10,705 nt of DNA from an uncultured Lachnospiraceae bacterium. Its GTDB lineage: Bacteria > Bacillota > Clostridia > Lachnospirales > Lachnospiraceae. The DNA is taken from the NCBI GenBank assembly GCA_900544445.1, contig UQVK01000116.1, positions 1-10,705 of the forward strand. Direction: 5' to 3'. Below, piece by piece: positions 1 to 6,688 of this stretch; position 1 is the first letter of the stretch; every line of letters begins with the position of its first letter. The notes under the pieces were generated by a model. It had not been told where the DNA came from. It made no database searches and was given only the letters and a program-made list of their open reading frames with translations. The position numbers and the translations under genes were made by a program.

Positions 1-3
1 AGT

Positions 4-930
4 ATGAATATAGCAACAAAGCAATTTCAAATATTAACAGATATAAATCTGGTATGGGATTTTTTTGTGGATATATATGAGAGAGGCAATGGAGGTGTAC
101 CGGCTCCGTTTTTTGAATATGCAATTCAATCCTCATGGATGGATACTACTTATCAATACTTGGATCGATTATGGCTTGATGGAGATAAGGTTGTGGGATT
201 TGTATTTAATGAATCTCCTGTGACGGACGTTTACTTTAAGATTCGCCCGGGATATGAATTCCTGGCGAAGGAAATGGTAGATTATGCAATGGAGTATATG
301 CCAAATTTTGATAATAAGCAGCAGTTTATGCTTTTCAACGGACAGGAAATTCTTATGGAGGAGGCAAAAAAGAGGGGGTTCAGACAGATATACGATTATG
401 AGGACAGGCAATTTGATTTTGAAAATAAACTGGATTTCGTGCTCCCCGAAGGCTTTCATTTTGTTAATCCATCGGATGTAGAGCCCATTAAACTTGCAAG
501 ATGCTGCTGGTATGGATTTGACCATGGAGATAAGGGGCCGTTTGAAAACTGGGAAGCTAGGGATGATTCTTCAGATTGGACTCCCCAAAAATCGTATAAG
601 GGTATTTTGGGGGCTGTCATGTCCCCGTCTCCCCACTCGACCTGCCAATATGATGTTATTATTGCGGACGAGGAGGGGGAATACGCATGTTATTCCGGAA
701 TGTGGTGGGTCCCGGAAAACAAACTTGCATATATGGAACCTCTTTGTACGATTCCAAAGTACCGTAAGATGGGACTCGCGTCAGCAGCTCTTTCGAGACA
801 CTACAAAACGATGAAGCCGCTTGGAGCTACCCATATGACAGGGGGCGGTAATCCATTCTATGAAAAGATCGGTTATGGAAAAGGGATTCACTGGTATTGT
901 TGGAAAAGGGAACTGGGGAATATATCGTAA
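4..930 (+). CDS. GNAT-family N-acetyltransferase
   Basis: This 308-residue protein probably transfers an acetyl group from acetyl-CoA to an amine; the substrate cannot be told. The C-terminal third (about residues 215-305) looks like a GNAT fold. It has a beta strand with MEPLCTIPKYR, then RKMGLASAAL (residues 254-263), which fits the R/Q-x-x-G-x-G/A acetyl-CoA pyrophosphate loop of motif A, and a late NPFYEKIGY segment typical of GNAT motif B. The N-terminal half has no clear motif and could be a degenerate second GNAT domain, which is inference. The gene begins three bases inside the window, so its ribosome binding site is not visible and the true start could lie further upstream; codon AGT at 1-3 is in frame and open. 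Base composition is AT-rich compared with the genes to the right. The next gene on the same strand starts 138 bases later, so cotranscription is uncertain. Confidence 0.85.
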   Translation: MNIATKQFQILTDINLVWDFFVDIYERGNGGVPAPFFEYAIQSSWMDTTYQYLDRLWLDGDKVVGFVFNESPVTDVYFKIRPGYEFLAKEMVDYAMEYMPNFDNKQQFMLFNGQEILMEEAKKRGFRQIYDYEDRQFDFENKLDFVLPEGFHFVNPSDVEPIKLARCCWYGFDHGDKGPFENWEARDDSSDWTPQKSYKGILGAVMSPSPHSTCQYDVIIADEEGEYACYSGMWWVPENKLAYMEPLCTIPKYRKMGLASAALSRHYKTMKPLGATHMTGGGNPFYEKIGYGKGIHWYCWKRELGNIS

Positions 931-1044
931 AAATGGAAAATAACATTTCCTGGCATAATGGGTAAAATTTGACAGCGATATACAGAATTAGAAACTTTTT
1001 TATGCCGTTAAGAATCTATATATAAAAAAGAAAAAATAGAGTAC

Positions 1045-1054
1045 GGTACGTACC
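1045..1054. repeat. 10-bp perfect palindrome upstream of the MBOAT gene
   Basis: GGTACGTACC is its own reverse complement and sits 14 bases before the start codon of the O-acyltransferase gene. It overlaps a second GTAC at 1041-1044. It could be a small operator or chance. The surrounding 138-base gap (931-1068) also has an inverted pair, GGCATAA at 952-958 and TTATGCC at 1000-1006, with a TTGACA hexamer at 969-974 between them, but no convincing -10 box at the right distance. Confidence 0.3.
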
Positions 1055-1068
1055 TGGGTGTAACAATT

Positions 1069-2481
1069 ATGGTGTTCAGCAGTATTGACTTTATTTTCAG
1101 ATTTTTACCGGTTTTTCTTCTGATATATGCTGTCTGTCCATTCAGATGGAAGAACCTTTGTCTGTTTGCGGGGAGCCTGTTTTTTTATTATTCCGGAGTG
1201 AAGGAGAATCCGTCCTATCTGTTTCTTTTCCTCTGTTCGATCGGGGTGAATTATATCATCGGCATTCTGATCGGAAACAGGAAAAGGGAGCGGAGAAAGT
1301 GGCTGGTTATCGGAATTATTTATAATTTTTTCTGGCTGTTTCTGTTTAAATACAGCGGATTTTTCATTCAGAATCTGAATGGAATAGTATCATTTTTCGG
1401 CCTTCCGGTGCAGATTCCTGCGTTTGAGCCGGTGCTGCCGATAGGAATCAGTTTTTATACGTTTCAGAATGTGTCCTATCTGGCGGATGTATACAGAAGG
1501 CGGGTTTCGTTTGAACGGTCTTTTACGAATTATGGCATGTATATCAGCATGTTTCCGCAGCTGATTGCGGGGCCGATTGTGACCTATTCTTCCGTAAGGA
1601 GCCGGATCAGGAAACGGAAAAGCTTCCTGAAAATGATTGAGAGCGGACTTCGGCAGTTCACGATCGGGCTGGGGCTGAAGGTGCTGATTGCGAATCAGGT
1701 TGGAGGCTTATGGAAAAATGTGGAGGCGATCGGCTTTGAAAGCATCTCCACTCCACTGGCATGGCTGGGGCTCGTTTCGTTCAGCCTGCAGATTTATTTC
1801 GATTTTTATGGTTACTCGCTGATGGCGAAAGGGCTGGGAAATATACTGGGATTTCGTTTTCCGCGAAATTTCTCCCATCCATATTTGTCCACGTCCATGA
1901 CGGAATTCTGGAGAAGATGGCATATAACGCTGGGAAGCTGGTTCCGGGAATATGTTTATATTCCTTTGGGGGGAAACCGGGAAGGCTTCTGGAAAACGAC
2001 CCGGAACCTTCTTGTGGTATGGCTCCTGACTGGATTCTGGCATGGAGCCAGCTGGAATTTTATTTTATGGGGGCTGGTCCTGTTCCTTTTGATTTTTCTG
2101 GAAAAGCTCGGACTGGGGAAACTGTTTGCGCGTCGTCCGGTGGCCGGACATATTTACATGCTGTTTGCCATTCCATTCACATGGATGCTGTTTGCCATAA
2201 CGGATTTATCCCAGATCGCAATATATTTTCAGCGCCTTTTTCCGTTTTTGGCTCAGGAAGGGGAATTTACCTGTTTTACGGGCGATTTTCTGAAGTATGC
2301 AGGCAGCTACGCCCTGTCTCTGTGCGCGGGACTGATTTTTATAACGCCGGTTCCAAAGAATTTATATAATCGATGGAAAAATACTCCGGTTTCAGCTTTG
2401 ATTCTGCTGATTGTTTTCTGGGGATGCGTTTACTGCATGAAAATGGGAATGGACGACCCGTTCCTGTATTTTCGGTTCTAA
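1069..2481 (+). CDS. MBOAT-family membrane-bound O-acyltransferase (AlgI/DltB-like)
   Basis: This 470-residue polytopic membrane protein is expected to pass an acyl group, usually acetyl, from the cytoplasmic side across the membrane to an extracellular polymer, as AlgI, PatA and DltB do. It starts with the hydrophobic MVFSSIDFIFRFLPVF segment typical of AlgI-type proteins. Residues about 280-300 hold the family signature FWRRWHITLGSWFREYVYIPLGG in overlapping pieces (His285), and TGFWHGASWNFILWG contains the invariant MBOAT histidine at residue 325. The length matches AlgI-like proteins (about 460-520). The ATG has only a weak GGGTG site at 1056-1060, but the start fits the family N-terminus. 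The SGNH hydrolase gene follows after 27 bases and is almost certainly cotranscribed. That pairing is the classic two-component O-acetylation layout. Which polymer is modified (peptidoglycan, teichoic acid or exopolysaccharide) cannot be told. Confidence 0.93.
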   Translation: MVFSSIDFIFRFLPVFLLIYAVCPFRWKNLCLFAGSLFFYYSGVKENPSYLFLFLCSIGVNYIIGILIGNRKRERRKWLVIGIIYNFFWLFLFKYSGFFIQNLNGIVSFFGLPVQIPAFEPVLPIGISFYTFQNVSYLADVYRRRVSFERSFTNYGMYISMFPQLIAGPIVTYSSVRSRIRKRKSFLKMIESGLRQFTIGLGLKVLIANQVGGLWKNVEAIGFESISTPLAWLGLVSFSLQIYFDFYGYSLMAKGLGNILGFRFPRNFSHPYLSTSMTEFWRRWHITLGSWFREYVYIPLGGNREGFWKTTRNLLVVWLLTGFWHGASWNFILWGLVLFLLIFLEKLGLGKLFARRPVAGHIYMLFAIPFTWMLFAITDLSQIAIYFQRLFPFLAQEGEFTCFTGDFLKYAGSYALSLCAGLIFITPVPKNLYNRWKNTPVSALILLIVFWGCVYCMKMGMDDPFLYFRF

Positions 2482-2508
2482 ACTTTTGAAAGGGGAGAAA
2501 AAGAAGAT

Positions 2509-3351
2509 ATGAGACGATATTCGTATACTTTGTTTCTGTCGGTCAGCCTGTTGGTTTCTGTATTGTTTGCAAAGGAAACCATTATTTTTGGAAAAAACGA
2601 TCAGACATCCGGCGTTTCGAACGGGACAGAGCGTGTGGAAGAAACAGAAAAGTCTGTGGAAGAAGAGATGCGGGAAGTGGATGCTGAAAAGGGAGAAAGC
2701 GGCCTGATGGATTCGGAGGAGACCGCAGAAACTATGGGAAACGGCCTGCAGAATCCGAATGAACCTGTGATCGGGGAGGATGTTCCGCTGTTTCCTGAAA
2801 ACTTTCAGGGGGTGTTGTTCATCGGGGATTCCAGAACGGTGGGCTTATATGAATACGGGCAGATCGGAGAAGCGGACGTATTTGCGGATAACGGTATGAG
2901 CGTATTTAATCTCTGGAGCAGCAAAACGGCATGTGGCGGAGAACGGAAAACGCTGGAGCAGCTTTTGGGGGAAAACAGCTATCAGACCATCCATTTCATG
3001 CTGGGAATCAATGAGCTGGGTTATTCGATGGAAGAGATTGTGAAACAGTATGGCGAGGCGGTGGAAAAGATACAGGAAATGCAGCCCCAGGCGAGGATTG
3101 TTTTGGGCGCAAACCTGCATGTGACCGGAGAACAGTCCGCAGAGAGCGATATTTATAACAATCAGAGAATCGATGAGCTGAATGGAAAGATAGAAGAAAT
3201 CGGACGGGAAAAGGGATGTTATTATTTTGACGTCAACGAAAAGTTCGATGATGAAAGCGGCAGTTTGTCGGAGGAATATTCCGTGGACGGCTCTCATGTT
3301 TTAGGAAAATATTATGCGGACTGGCTCTGCTGGCTTCAGGAAAAGGAATGA
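2509..3351 (+). CDS. Secreted or membrane-anchored SGNH/GDSL hydrolase, partner of the MBOAT protein
   Basis: This 280-residue protein has an N-terminal hydrophobic signal or anchor (about residues 4-22, with a possible cleavage after LFA). An acidic, Glu-rich low-complexity linker (about 38-88) follows, then an SGNH domain (about 100-280). The four SGNH blocks are visible: GDSR with the nucleophile Ser108, Gly129 in DNGMSV, Asn168 in LGINELG, and the catalytic DGSH pair Asp260/His263. The domain therefore looks catalytically intact and should work outside the cell as an O-acyltransferase or esterase. The AGGGGAG site at 2491-2497 sits 11 bases before the ATG. It lies 27 bases downstream of the MBOAT gene. 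By analogy to PatA/PatB, AlgI/AlgJ-X and DltB/DltD pairs, it probably takes the acyl group delivered by the MBOAT protein and places it on a polymer. A plain lipase or esterase role is the alternative. Confidence 0.88.
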   Translation: MRRYSYTLFLSVSLLVSVLFAKETIIFGKNDQTSGVSNGTERVEETEKSVEEEMREVDAEKGESGLMDSEETAETMGNGLQNPNEPVIGEDVPLFPENFQGVLFIGDSRTVGLYEYGQIGEADVFADNGMSVFNLWSSKTACGGERKTLEQLLGENSYQTIHFMLGINELGYSMEEIVKQYGEAVEKIQEMQPQARIVLGANLHVTGEQSAESDIYNNQRIDELNGKIEEIGREKGCYYFDVNEKFDDESGSLSEEYSVDGSHVLGKYYADWLCWLQEKE

Positions 3352-3428
3352 GGATTATGCAGGATTCAATGCCGCAGTCCCCTTCTTTATCAATAAGGCA
3401 GCTTATGGCTAAGTAAATTGATAAATGC

Positions 3429-3459
3429 TTGACTGTAAACCTTGTTTATAGCTTATATT
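3429..3459 (+). promoter_or_regulatory. MerR-type promoter with 19-bp spacer and palindromic operator
   Basis: A TTGACT -35 box (3429-3434) and TATATT -10 box (3454-3459) are separated by 19 bases, longer than the usual 17. That overlong spacer is the hallmark of promoters activated by MerR-family regulators through DNA distortion. Overlapping the spacer is an imperfect palindrome, CTGTAAAC-CTT-GTTTATAG (3433-3451), whose 8-base arms match at 7 of 8 positions. The regulator gene begins 43 bases after the -10 box, so self-regulation is the simplest reading. Assignment is from sequence only. Confidence 0.6.
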
Positions 3460-3502
3460 AAATAAAATAGAGTTGCCAGTTGCTTGAAAGGGGATGCACA
3501 AC

Positions 3503-4348
3503 ATGACTATAAAAGACGTAGAAGAACGAACAGGTTTATCCCGTTCCAGTATCCGCTTTTATGAAAAGGAAAAGCTCATTGAGCCTTCAAGAAATGAAAG
3601 GAATGGTTATAGAGACTATTCTGAAAATGATGTGGAAAATATAAAGAAGATTGCATTTCTACGTACATTGGGAATTTCTATCGAGGATATACGAAGTATT
3701 ATATCCGAAAAAGCAACATTGCAGGAAATGCTTGAGAGGCAGAATGAAGTATTAGAAAGTCAGATTGCTGATTTGAATAAGGCGAAACTCATGTGCGAAA
3801 AAATGCTGGATGAAGAAAGTATCAGCTATGAAAAATTACAGGTAGAGCAATATGTAACAGATTTGCATGACTATTGGAAAGATAATCAAACGGTTTTCAA
3901 ACTGGATTCAGTCAGCTTTTTGTATATATGGGGAAGTATGCTTACCTGGACAACGATTACCGCACTCTGTTTGATTATTGGAGCTTTGTTTTATTCTAAG
4001 CTGCCGACAGAAATTCCGGTACAATGGAGCAAAGGAGTGGCAACATCCCTGGTTAATAAAAACTGGATTTTTATTTGTCCGGTTATATGTATCATAATCC
4101 GTTATTTATTAAAACCTTTTATCTATGCGAAATTGCAGATGAACAATTATTATGGAGAAATTATAACAGAGTATCTGACAAATTATATGTGTTTTATTGT
4201 GCTGTCAGTAGAAATATTCTCCATTCTTTTTACATTCGGAGCGGTAAAAAGTGTTGTTGTGCTGTTATTTGTGAATACGGCAGTTTTTATTGGATTGTTA
4301 GTAGCTGGTTTGGTAAAAATGGATTTGAGAAGGAAAAAAATTTTATGA
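3503..4348 (+). CDS. Membrane-bound MerR-family transcriptional regulator with DUF1648-like C-terminal domain
   Basis: The N-terminal 70 residues are a MerR winged helix-turn-helix (TIKDVEERTGLSRSSIRFYE, then a second wing region with RNGYRDYSENDV). A coiled coil of about 35 residues (ISEKATLQEML onward) is the usual MerR dimerisation helix. In place of a soluble ligand domain there are about four membrane helices (roughly residues 138-160, 185-206, 222-244 and 246-267). The motif LPTEIPVQWSKG after the first helix resembles the LP-x-x-IP-x-H/Q-W signature of DUF1648, the domain found in the SdpI immunity protein. The product should be a one-component regulator held in the membrane; its signal is unknown. 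The start at 3503 is preferred because AAAGGGG (3487-3493) lies 9 bases away. The in-frame ATG at 3494 directly abuts that site. No target gene is obvious nearby, apart from its own promoter. Confidence 0.82.
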   Translation: MTIKDVEERTGLSRSSIRFYEKEKLIEPSRNERNGYRDYSENDVENIKKIAFLRTLGISIEDIRSIISEKATLQEMLERQNEVLESQIADLNKAKLMCEKMLDEESISYEKLQVEQYVTDLHDYWKDNQTVFKLDSVSFLYIWGSMLTWTTITALCLIIGALFYSKLPTEIPVQWSKGVATSLVNKNWIFICPVICIIIRYLLKPFIYAKLQMNNYYGEIITEYLTNYMCFIVLSVEIFSILFTFGAVKSVVVLLFVNTAVFIGLLVAGLVKMDLRRKKIL

Positions 4349-4410
4349 TTCAGATTTCAAATCTGTAAAATCAAGGGAAATCGGGACTTCACTCTTTTTT
4401 CACAAAATAA

Positions 4411-4437
4411 TTAGCACTCACCTCTTGACAGTGCTAA
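4411..4437. promoter_or_regulatory. CIRCE operator (HrcA binding site)
   Basis: The inverted repeat TTAGCACTC (4411-4419), a 9-base spacer, and CAGTGCTAA (4429-4437) matches the CIRCE consensus TTAGCACTC-N9-GAGTGCTAA with a single mismatch in the right arm. CIRCE is the binding site of the HrcA repressor, which controls groESL and dnaK in Firmicutes. Here it lies over the -35 box of the small heat-shock gene, so bound HrcA should block RNA polymerase until heat stress removes it. Confidence 0.93.
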
Positions 4438-4453
4438 CAATAAGTGTTATAAC
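4425..4453 (+). promoter_or_regulatory. Sigma-A-type promoter of hsp20
   Basis: A perfect TTGACA -35 box (4425-4430), a 17-base spacer and a TATAAC -10 box (4448-4453) give a near-consensus vegetative promoter. The -35 box sits in the centre and right arm of the CIRCE repeat. Transcription should start near 4460, which rules out any translation start upstream of that point and leaves a leader of about 67 bases. Confidence 0.88.
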
Positions 4454-4526
4454 TGCTATAGAACAAAAAAGAGGAACCGGAAAACACCGGAACCTGAATC
4501 ATATAGCGAAAAATCAGGAGGAAAAG

Positions 4527-4958
4527 ATGATGTTGATCAGAAATAATTTATTTGATGACTTTTTTGGAGATATGTTTGACGATCCGTTTTTCAACAGAGG
4601 ATATGTTCCGCAGAACCAGCTCATGAAGACCGATATCCGCGAAAGAGACGGCCAGTATCTGCTGGAGATCGAAGTGCCCGGATATACCAGAGAGGATGTG
4701 AAGGCGGAACTGAAGGACGGTTATCTGACCATCACCGCTGACAGGAAGGAGCCTGTGGAAAAGGCGGATGAGAGAACCAGATATGTCAGAAAGGAAAGAT
4801 ATTACGGCACCATGAAGAGAACCTTCTATGTGGGCGAGGATATCACGGAGAATGAGATCCACGCAGCGTTTAAGGACGGCATCCTGAAGGTGATCATCGA
4901 CAAGCCCCAGCCGAAGAAGATCGAGGATGGAAAGACCATTATCCCGATCGAGGGCTGA
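4527..4958 (+). CDS. Small heat-shock protein, Hsp20/alpha-crystallin family
   Basis: This chaperone of about 143 residues binds unfolding proteins during stress without using ATP and forms oligomers in the cytoplasm. The N-terminus (MMLIRNNLFDDFFGDMFDDP) is the Phe-rich flexible arm. The alpha-crystallin domain spans about residues 35-130, with ETD-like start MKTDIRERDGQYLLEIEVPG and the family landmark AAFKDGILKVIIDKP. A C-terminal IPI tripeptide is the I-x-I motif used for oligomer contacts. Length is normal for bacterial Hsp20. AGGAGG at 4516-4521 supports the ATG at 4527; the ATG at 4530 is equally possible. The open frame extends back to 4425, but that region contains the promoter itself, so the longer form is rejected. 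A CIRCE operator overlaps the promoter, and an intrinsic terminator follows at 5034-5065, so this is a single-gene unit. Confidence 0.95.
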   Translation: MMLIRNNLFDDFFGDMFDDPFFNRGYVPQNQLMKTDIRERDGQYLLEIEVPGYTREDVKAELKDGYLTITADRKEPVEKADERTRYVRKERYYGTMKRTFYVGEDITENEIHAAFKDGILKVIIDKPQPKKIEDGKTIIPIEG

Positions 4959-4991
4959 TTCATATCCATCAGGGATTTTATTTCATAGATC

Positions 4992-5020
4992 ATAAAAAAG
5001 AACGCAGGAAAATACCTGCG
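4992..5020 (-). terminator. Intrinsic terminator for the glycerophosphodiesterase transcript
   Basis: CGCAGG (5003-5008) and CCTGCG (5015-5020) form a 6-bp stem with a 6-base loop. Read on the minus strand, the stem is followed by TTCTTTTTTATG, a good U-tract. It lies about 90 bases past the stop codon of the minus-strand gene. On the plus strand no T-run follows, so it serves the minus strand. Confidence 0.75.
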
Positions 5021-5033
5021 CAACAGATTTCCA

Positions 5034-5065
5034 CCCGGCAGGCCGAAGAGGCCGCCGGGCTTTTT
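5034..5065 (+). terminator. Intrinsic terminator of hsp20
   Basis: CCCGGC (5034-5039) pairs with GCCGGG (5054-5059), and inside it GGCC (5041-5044) pairs with GGCC (5050-5053) after a one-base bulge, leaving loop GAAGA. The GC-rich stem is followed by CTTTTT (5060-5065). It ends the plus-strand heat-shock transcript about 75 bases after its stop codon. Confidence 0.88.
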
Positions 5066-5109
5066 GCGCGATAAACCCGGAGGGTGGCCGTGCAAATCGG
5101 ATCATTTTT

Positions 5110-5952
5110 TTACTCTCCGGCATCCGGCTCAAAGCCCTCAAAAATGAACAGCTGAAAATCCTTCCGGCATTCCTCCAGCTCCTGCCGGGAGCGGATGGTC
5201 CAGGCCACGGGAAGGGCGTGATACAGGTCGCAGCAGATCCGCCGGGACAGGTCGTTTCGGTATTTCCAGTTGTAGGCGATGAAATCCGGCCTGGCGGCGA
5301 TGTTCGTCAGCATTTTTCCCAGAAGAAAATAGGGGAGACTGTGGTTTATATGCTCCTTATTGAAATTGGTGCAGAGCTGTCCGCGGAACACGTCGGGACG
5401 GTGTTTTCTGTACCATACCAGCGCGCCGGGATGGAAGGATTCGATGCAGTAGGGGCCTTTATACTCCTTCAGTAGTTCATTTGCGGCTGCCGAAATCCGG
5501 GCATCCCATTTCTCCATCTTGATTTCCACGATCAGGGGGACACGGCCGTCTACCATTTCCAGAAATTCCTGAAAGGTGGGGATCTGCTCTTTCGTTCCGC
5601 CCAGAGAAAGCGCCTTCAGTTCGGCCAGAGTCAGCTCGCGTACCCGTCTGTTTACGCCGCACATGCGTGTGAGGGTGTTATCGTGAAACACAACGGGAAT
5701 GCCGTCGGCGGAAAGCTGTACGTCAAGTTCAATTCCATAGCCCTTTTCCACGGCGAGACGGAAGGCCTTCATGGAGTTTTCAGGAACTCCTTCATTCAGA
5801 TTATGGAGTCCCCGGTGCGCGTAATAATATCCCATGAGCGCTCCGCAGTCCGGGCTGCGGAAGCGCGGAATGAGCAGCAGAAAATACAGGGCCGCAAGAA
5901 GGAAGAGCAGCGCGGCGAAAAACAGAATCAGCAATGGAAATAAGATATTCAT
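5110..5952 (-). CDS. Membrane-anchored glycerophosphodiester phosphodiesterase
   Basis: This enzyme hydrolyses glycerophosphodiesters to glycerol-3-phosphate and an alcohol, for lipid turnover or teichoic-acid scavenging. An N-terminal hydrophobic helix (about residues 2-28) anchors it. The GDPD TIM-barrel domain starts at YAHRGLHN (His46, Arg47), continues with PENSMKAF, then IELDVQLSADGIPVVFHD, which holds the metal ligands Glu75 and Asp77 and the second catalytic His90. A later IVEIK strand supplies another ligand-type Glu. All expected catalytic residues are present, and 280 residues is a normal length. The ATG at 5952 is preferred; it has GGAG at 5965-5968, 12 bases upstream. A TTG start at 5970 would add six residues but has no ribosome binding site. 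The gene lies 100 bases downstream of spmA with two hairpins between them, so it may be read through from spmA or have its own unseen promoter. Confidence 0.9.
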   Translation of the reverse strand: MNILFPLLILFFAALLFLLAALYFLLLIPRFRSPDCGALMGYYYAHRGLHNLNEGVPENSMKAFRLAVEKGYGIELDVQLSADGIPVVFHDNTLTRMCGVNRRVRELTLAELKALSLGGTKEQIPTFQEFLEMVDGRVPLIVEIKMEKWDARISAAANELLKEYKGPYCIESFHPGALVWYRKHRPDVFRGQLCTNFNKEHINHSLPYFLLGKMLTNIAARPDFIAYNWKYRNDLSRRICCDLYHALPVAWTIRSRQELEECRKDFQLFIFEGFEPDAGE

Positions 5953-5977
5953 GGCTCGCTTTTTCTCCAAAGGTATG

Positions 5978-6033
5978 CGGGAGAGCTTCTCCCGTTTTTC
6001 AGTCTGCGGGACGCTTCCGGAAAGGAAACGTCC
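5978..6033. other. Two adjacent hairpins between spmA and the glycerophosphodiesterase gene
   Basis: The first hairpin met after spmA on the minus strand pairs 6024-6033 with 6009-6018: 10 bp with one G-U or mismatched pair and a 5-base loop. The second pairs CGGGAGA (5978-5984) with TCTCCCG (5988-5994). Neither is followed by a U-tract on the minus strand, so neither is a standard terminator for spmA. On the plus strand the second is followed by TTTTTC (5995-6000) and could stop antisense transcription. They may tune the level of the downstream gene or protect mRNA. Confidence 0.5.
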
Positions 6034-6052
6034 GTGAATTCGGTCAACAGCC

Positions 6053-6688
6053 CTATTTTATTCCAATTTGCCGCGAAGGGCAAGCCCGGTGGTCCCGGAT
6101 CTTGCAGTAGATTACCGCGACGGCGGTACTGATCGCTGTCGCGAGTATGCCGGGAGCGATCACGGCGGTGGGATTTGCGCTTCCATACTGGCTCCGGTAG
6201 GCGATGACGGAAACGGGAATGAGCTGGAGGGAGGAAATGTTGAGGATCAGAAAGGTGCACATCTCATTGCTGGCGACGCGTTCCCCTCTTTTGGAGAGGT
6301 AGCCGGGATTTTGGCGCTCTTCCTCCAGATGGGCCAGTTCTTCCATGGCTTTCAGGCCGGCGGGAGTGCAGGCCCAGCCGAGACCGAGGATATTGGCGAT
6401 GATATTTGTGGATATGTACTGCCTGGCGGGATGCTCCTTGGGGATACGGGGGAAAAGAAAGGTGATAAAGGGCTGGATTCCCCTGGTCATGGACGCGATC
6501 AGGCCGGATTTGGAAGCGATTTCCATCAGACCTACCCAGAGGCCCATGACGCCGATCATGGTGATGCACAGCTGTACGGCTTCCCCGGCCGCGTCCAGCG
6601 CGCCGTTTGCCACCGCCTCCATGTTCCCTGTAAGCGCCCCGTAGATGATGCCGATGGCGATCATGGCGGCCCAGATATGGTTCAGCAT
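6053..6688 (-). CDS. spmA: Spore maturation protein A
   Basis: This 211-residue membrane protein belongs to the nucleoside-recognition/Gate-domain family. SpmA acts with SpmB in dehydration of the spore core during late sporulation, as known from Bacillus subtilis; the transported molecule is not settled. The start MLNHIWAAMIAIGIIYGALTGN and the core segments MGLWVGLMEIASKSGL, RIPKEHPARQYISTNIIANILGLG and ATPAGLKAM-like ACTPAGLKAMEEL are closely SpmA-like, and the length is normal (about 195-210). AGAGG sits 6 bases before the ATG on the minus strand. The partner spmB lies on the opposite strand 127 bases away, whereas the usual arrangement is a spmA-spmB operon. A glycerophosphodiesterase gene follows in the same direction after two hairpins. 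Confidence 0.92.
   Translation of the reverse strand: MLNHIWAAMIAIGIIYGALTGNMEAVANGALDAAGEAVQLCITMIGVMGLWVGLMEIASKSGLIASMTRGIQPFITFLFPRIPKEHPARQYISTNIIANILGLGWACTPAGLKAMEELAHLEEERQNPGYLSKRGERVASNEMCTFLILNISSLQLIPVSVIAYRSQYGSANPTAVIAPGILATAISTAVAVIYCKIRDHRACPSRQIGIK

Noticed and set aside
969..1026. Promoter for the MBOAT gene built on TTGACA (969-974)
   Set aside because: No good -10 box lies at 16-18 bases, and the TATATATAAA stretch at 1017-1026 is too far away and has no matching -35 box.
1761..2369. A 202-codon plus-strand open frame inside the MBOAT gene
   Set aside because: It is an alternate frame of a gene whose family motifs are all in the main frame. It has no ribosome binding site or recognisable domain.
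4351..4365. Palindrome CAGATTTCAAATCTG just after the MerR gene stop codon, as a terminator
   Set aside because: The stem is short and AT-rich with a minimal loop, and no T-tract follows.
4425..4526. A 34-residue N-terminal extension of Hsp20
   Set aside because: The region contains the -35 and -10 boxes, so it cannot be translated from this promoter. A strong AGGAGG site supports the start at 4527.
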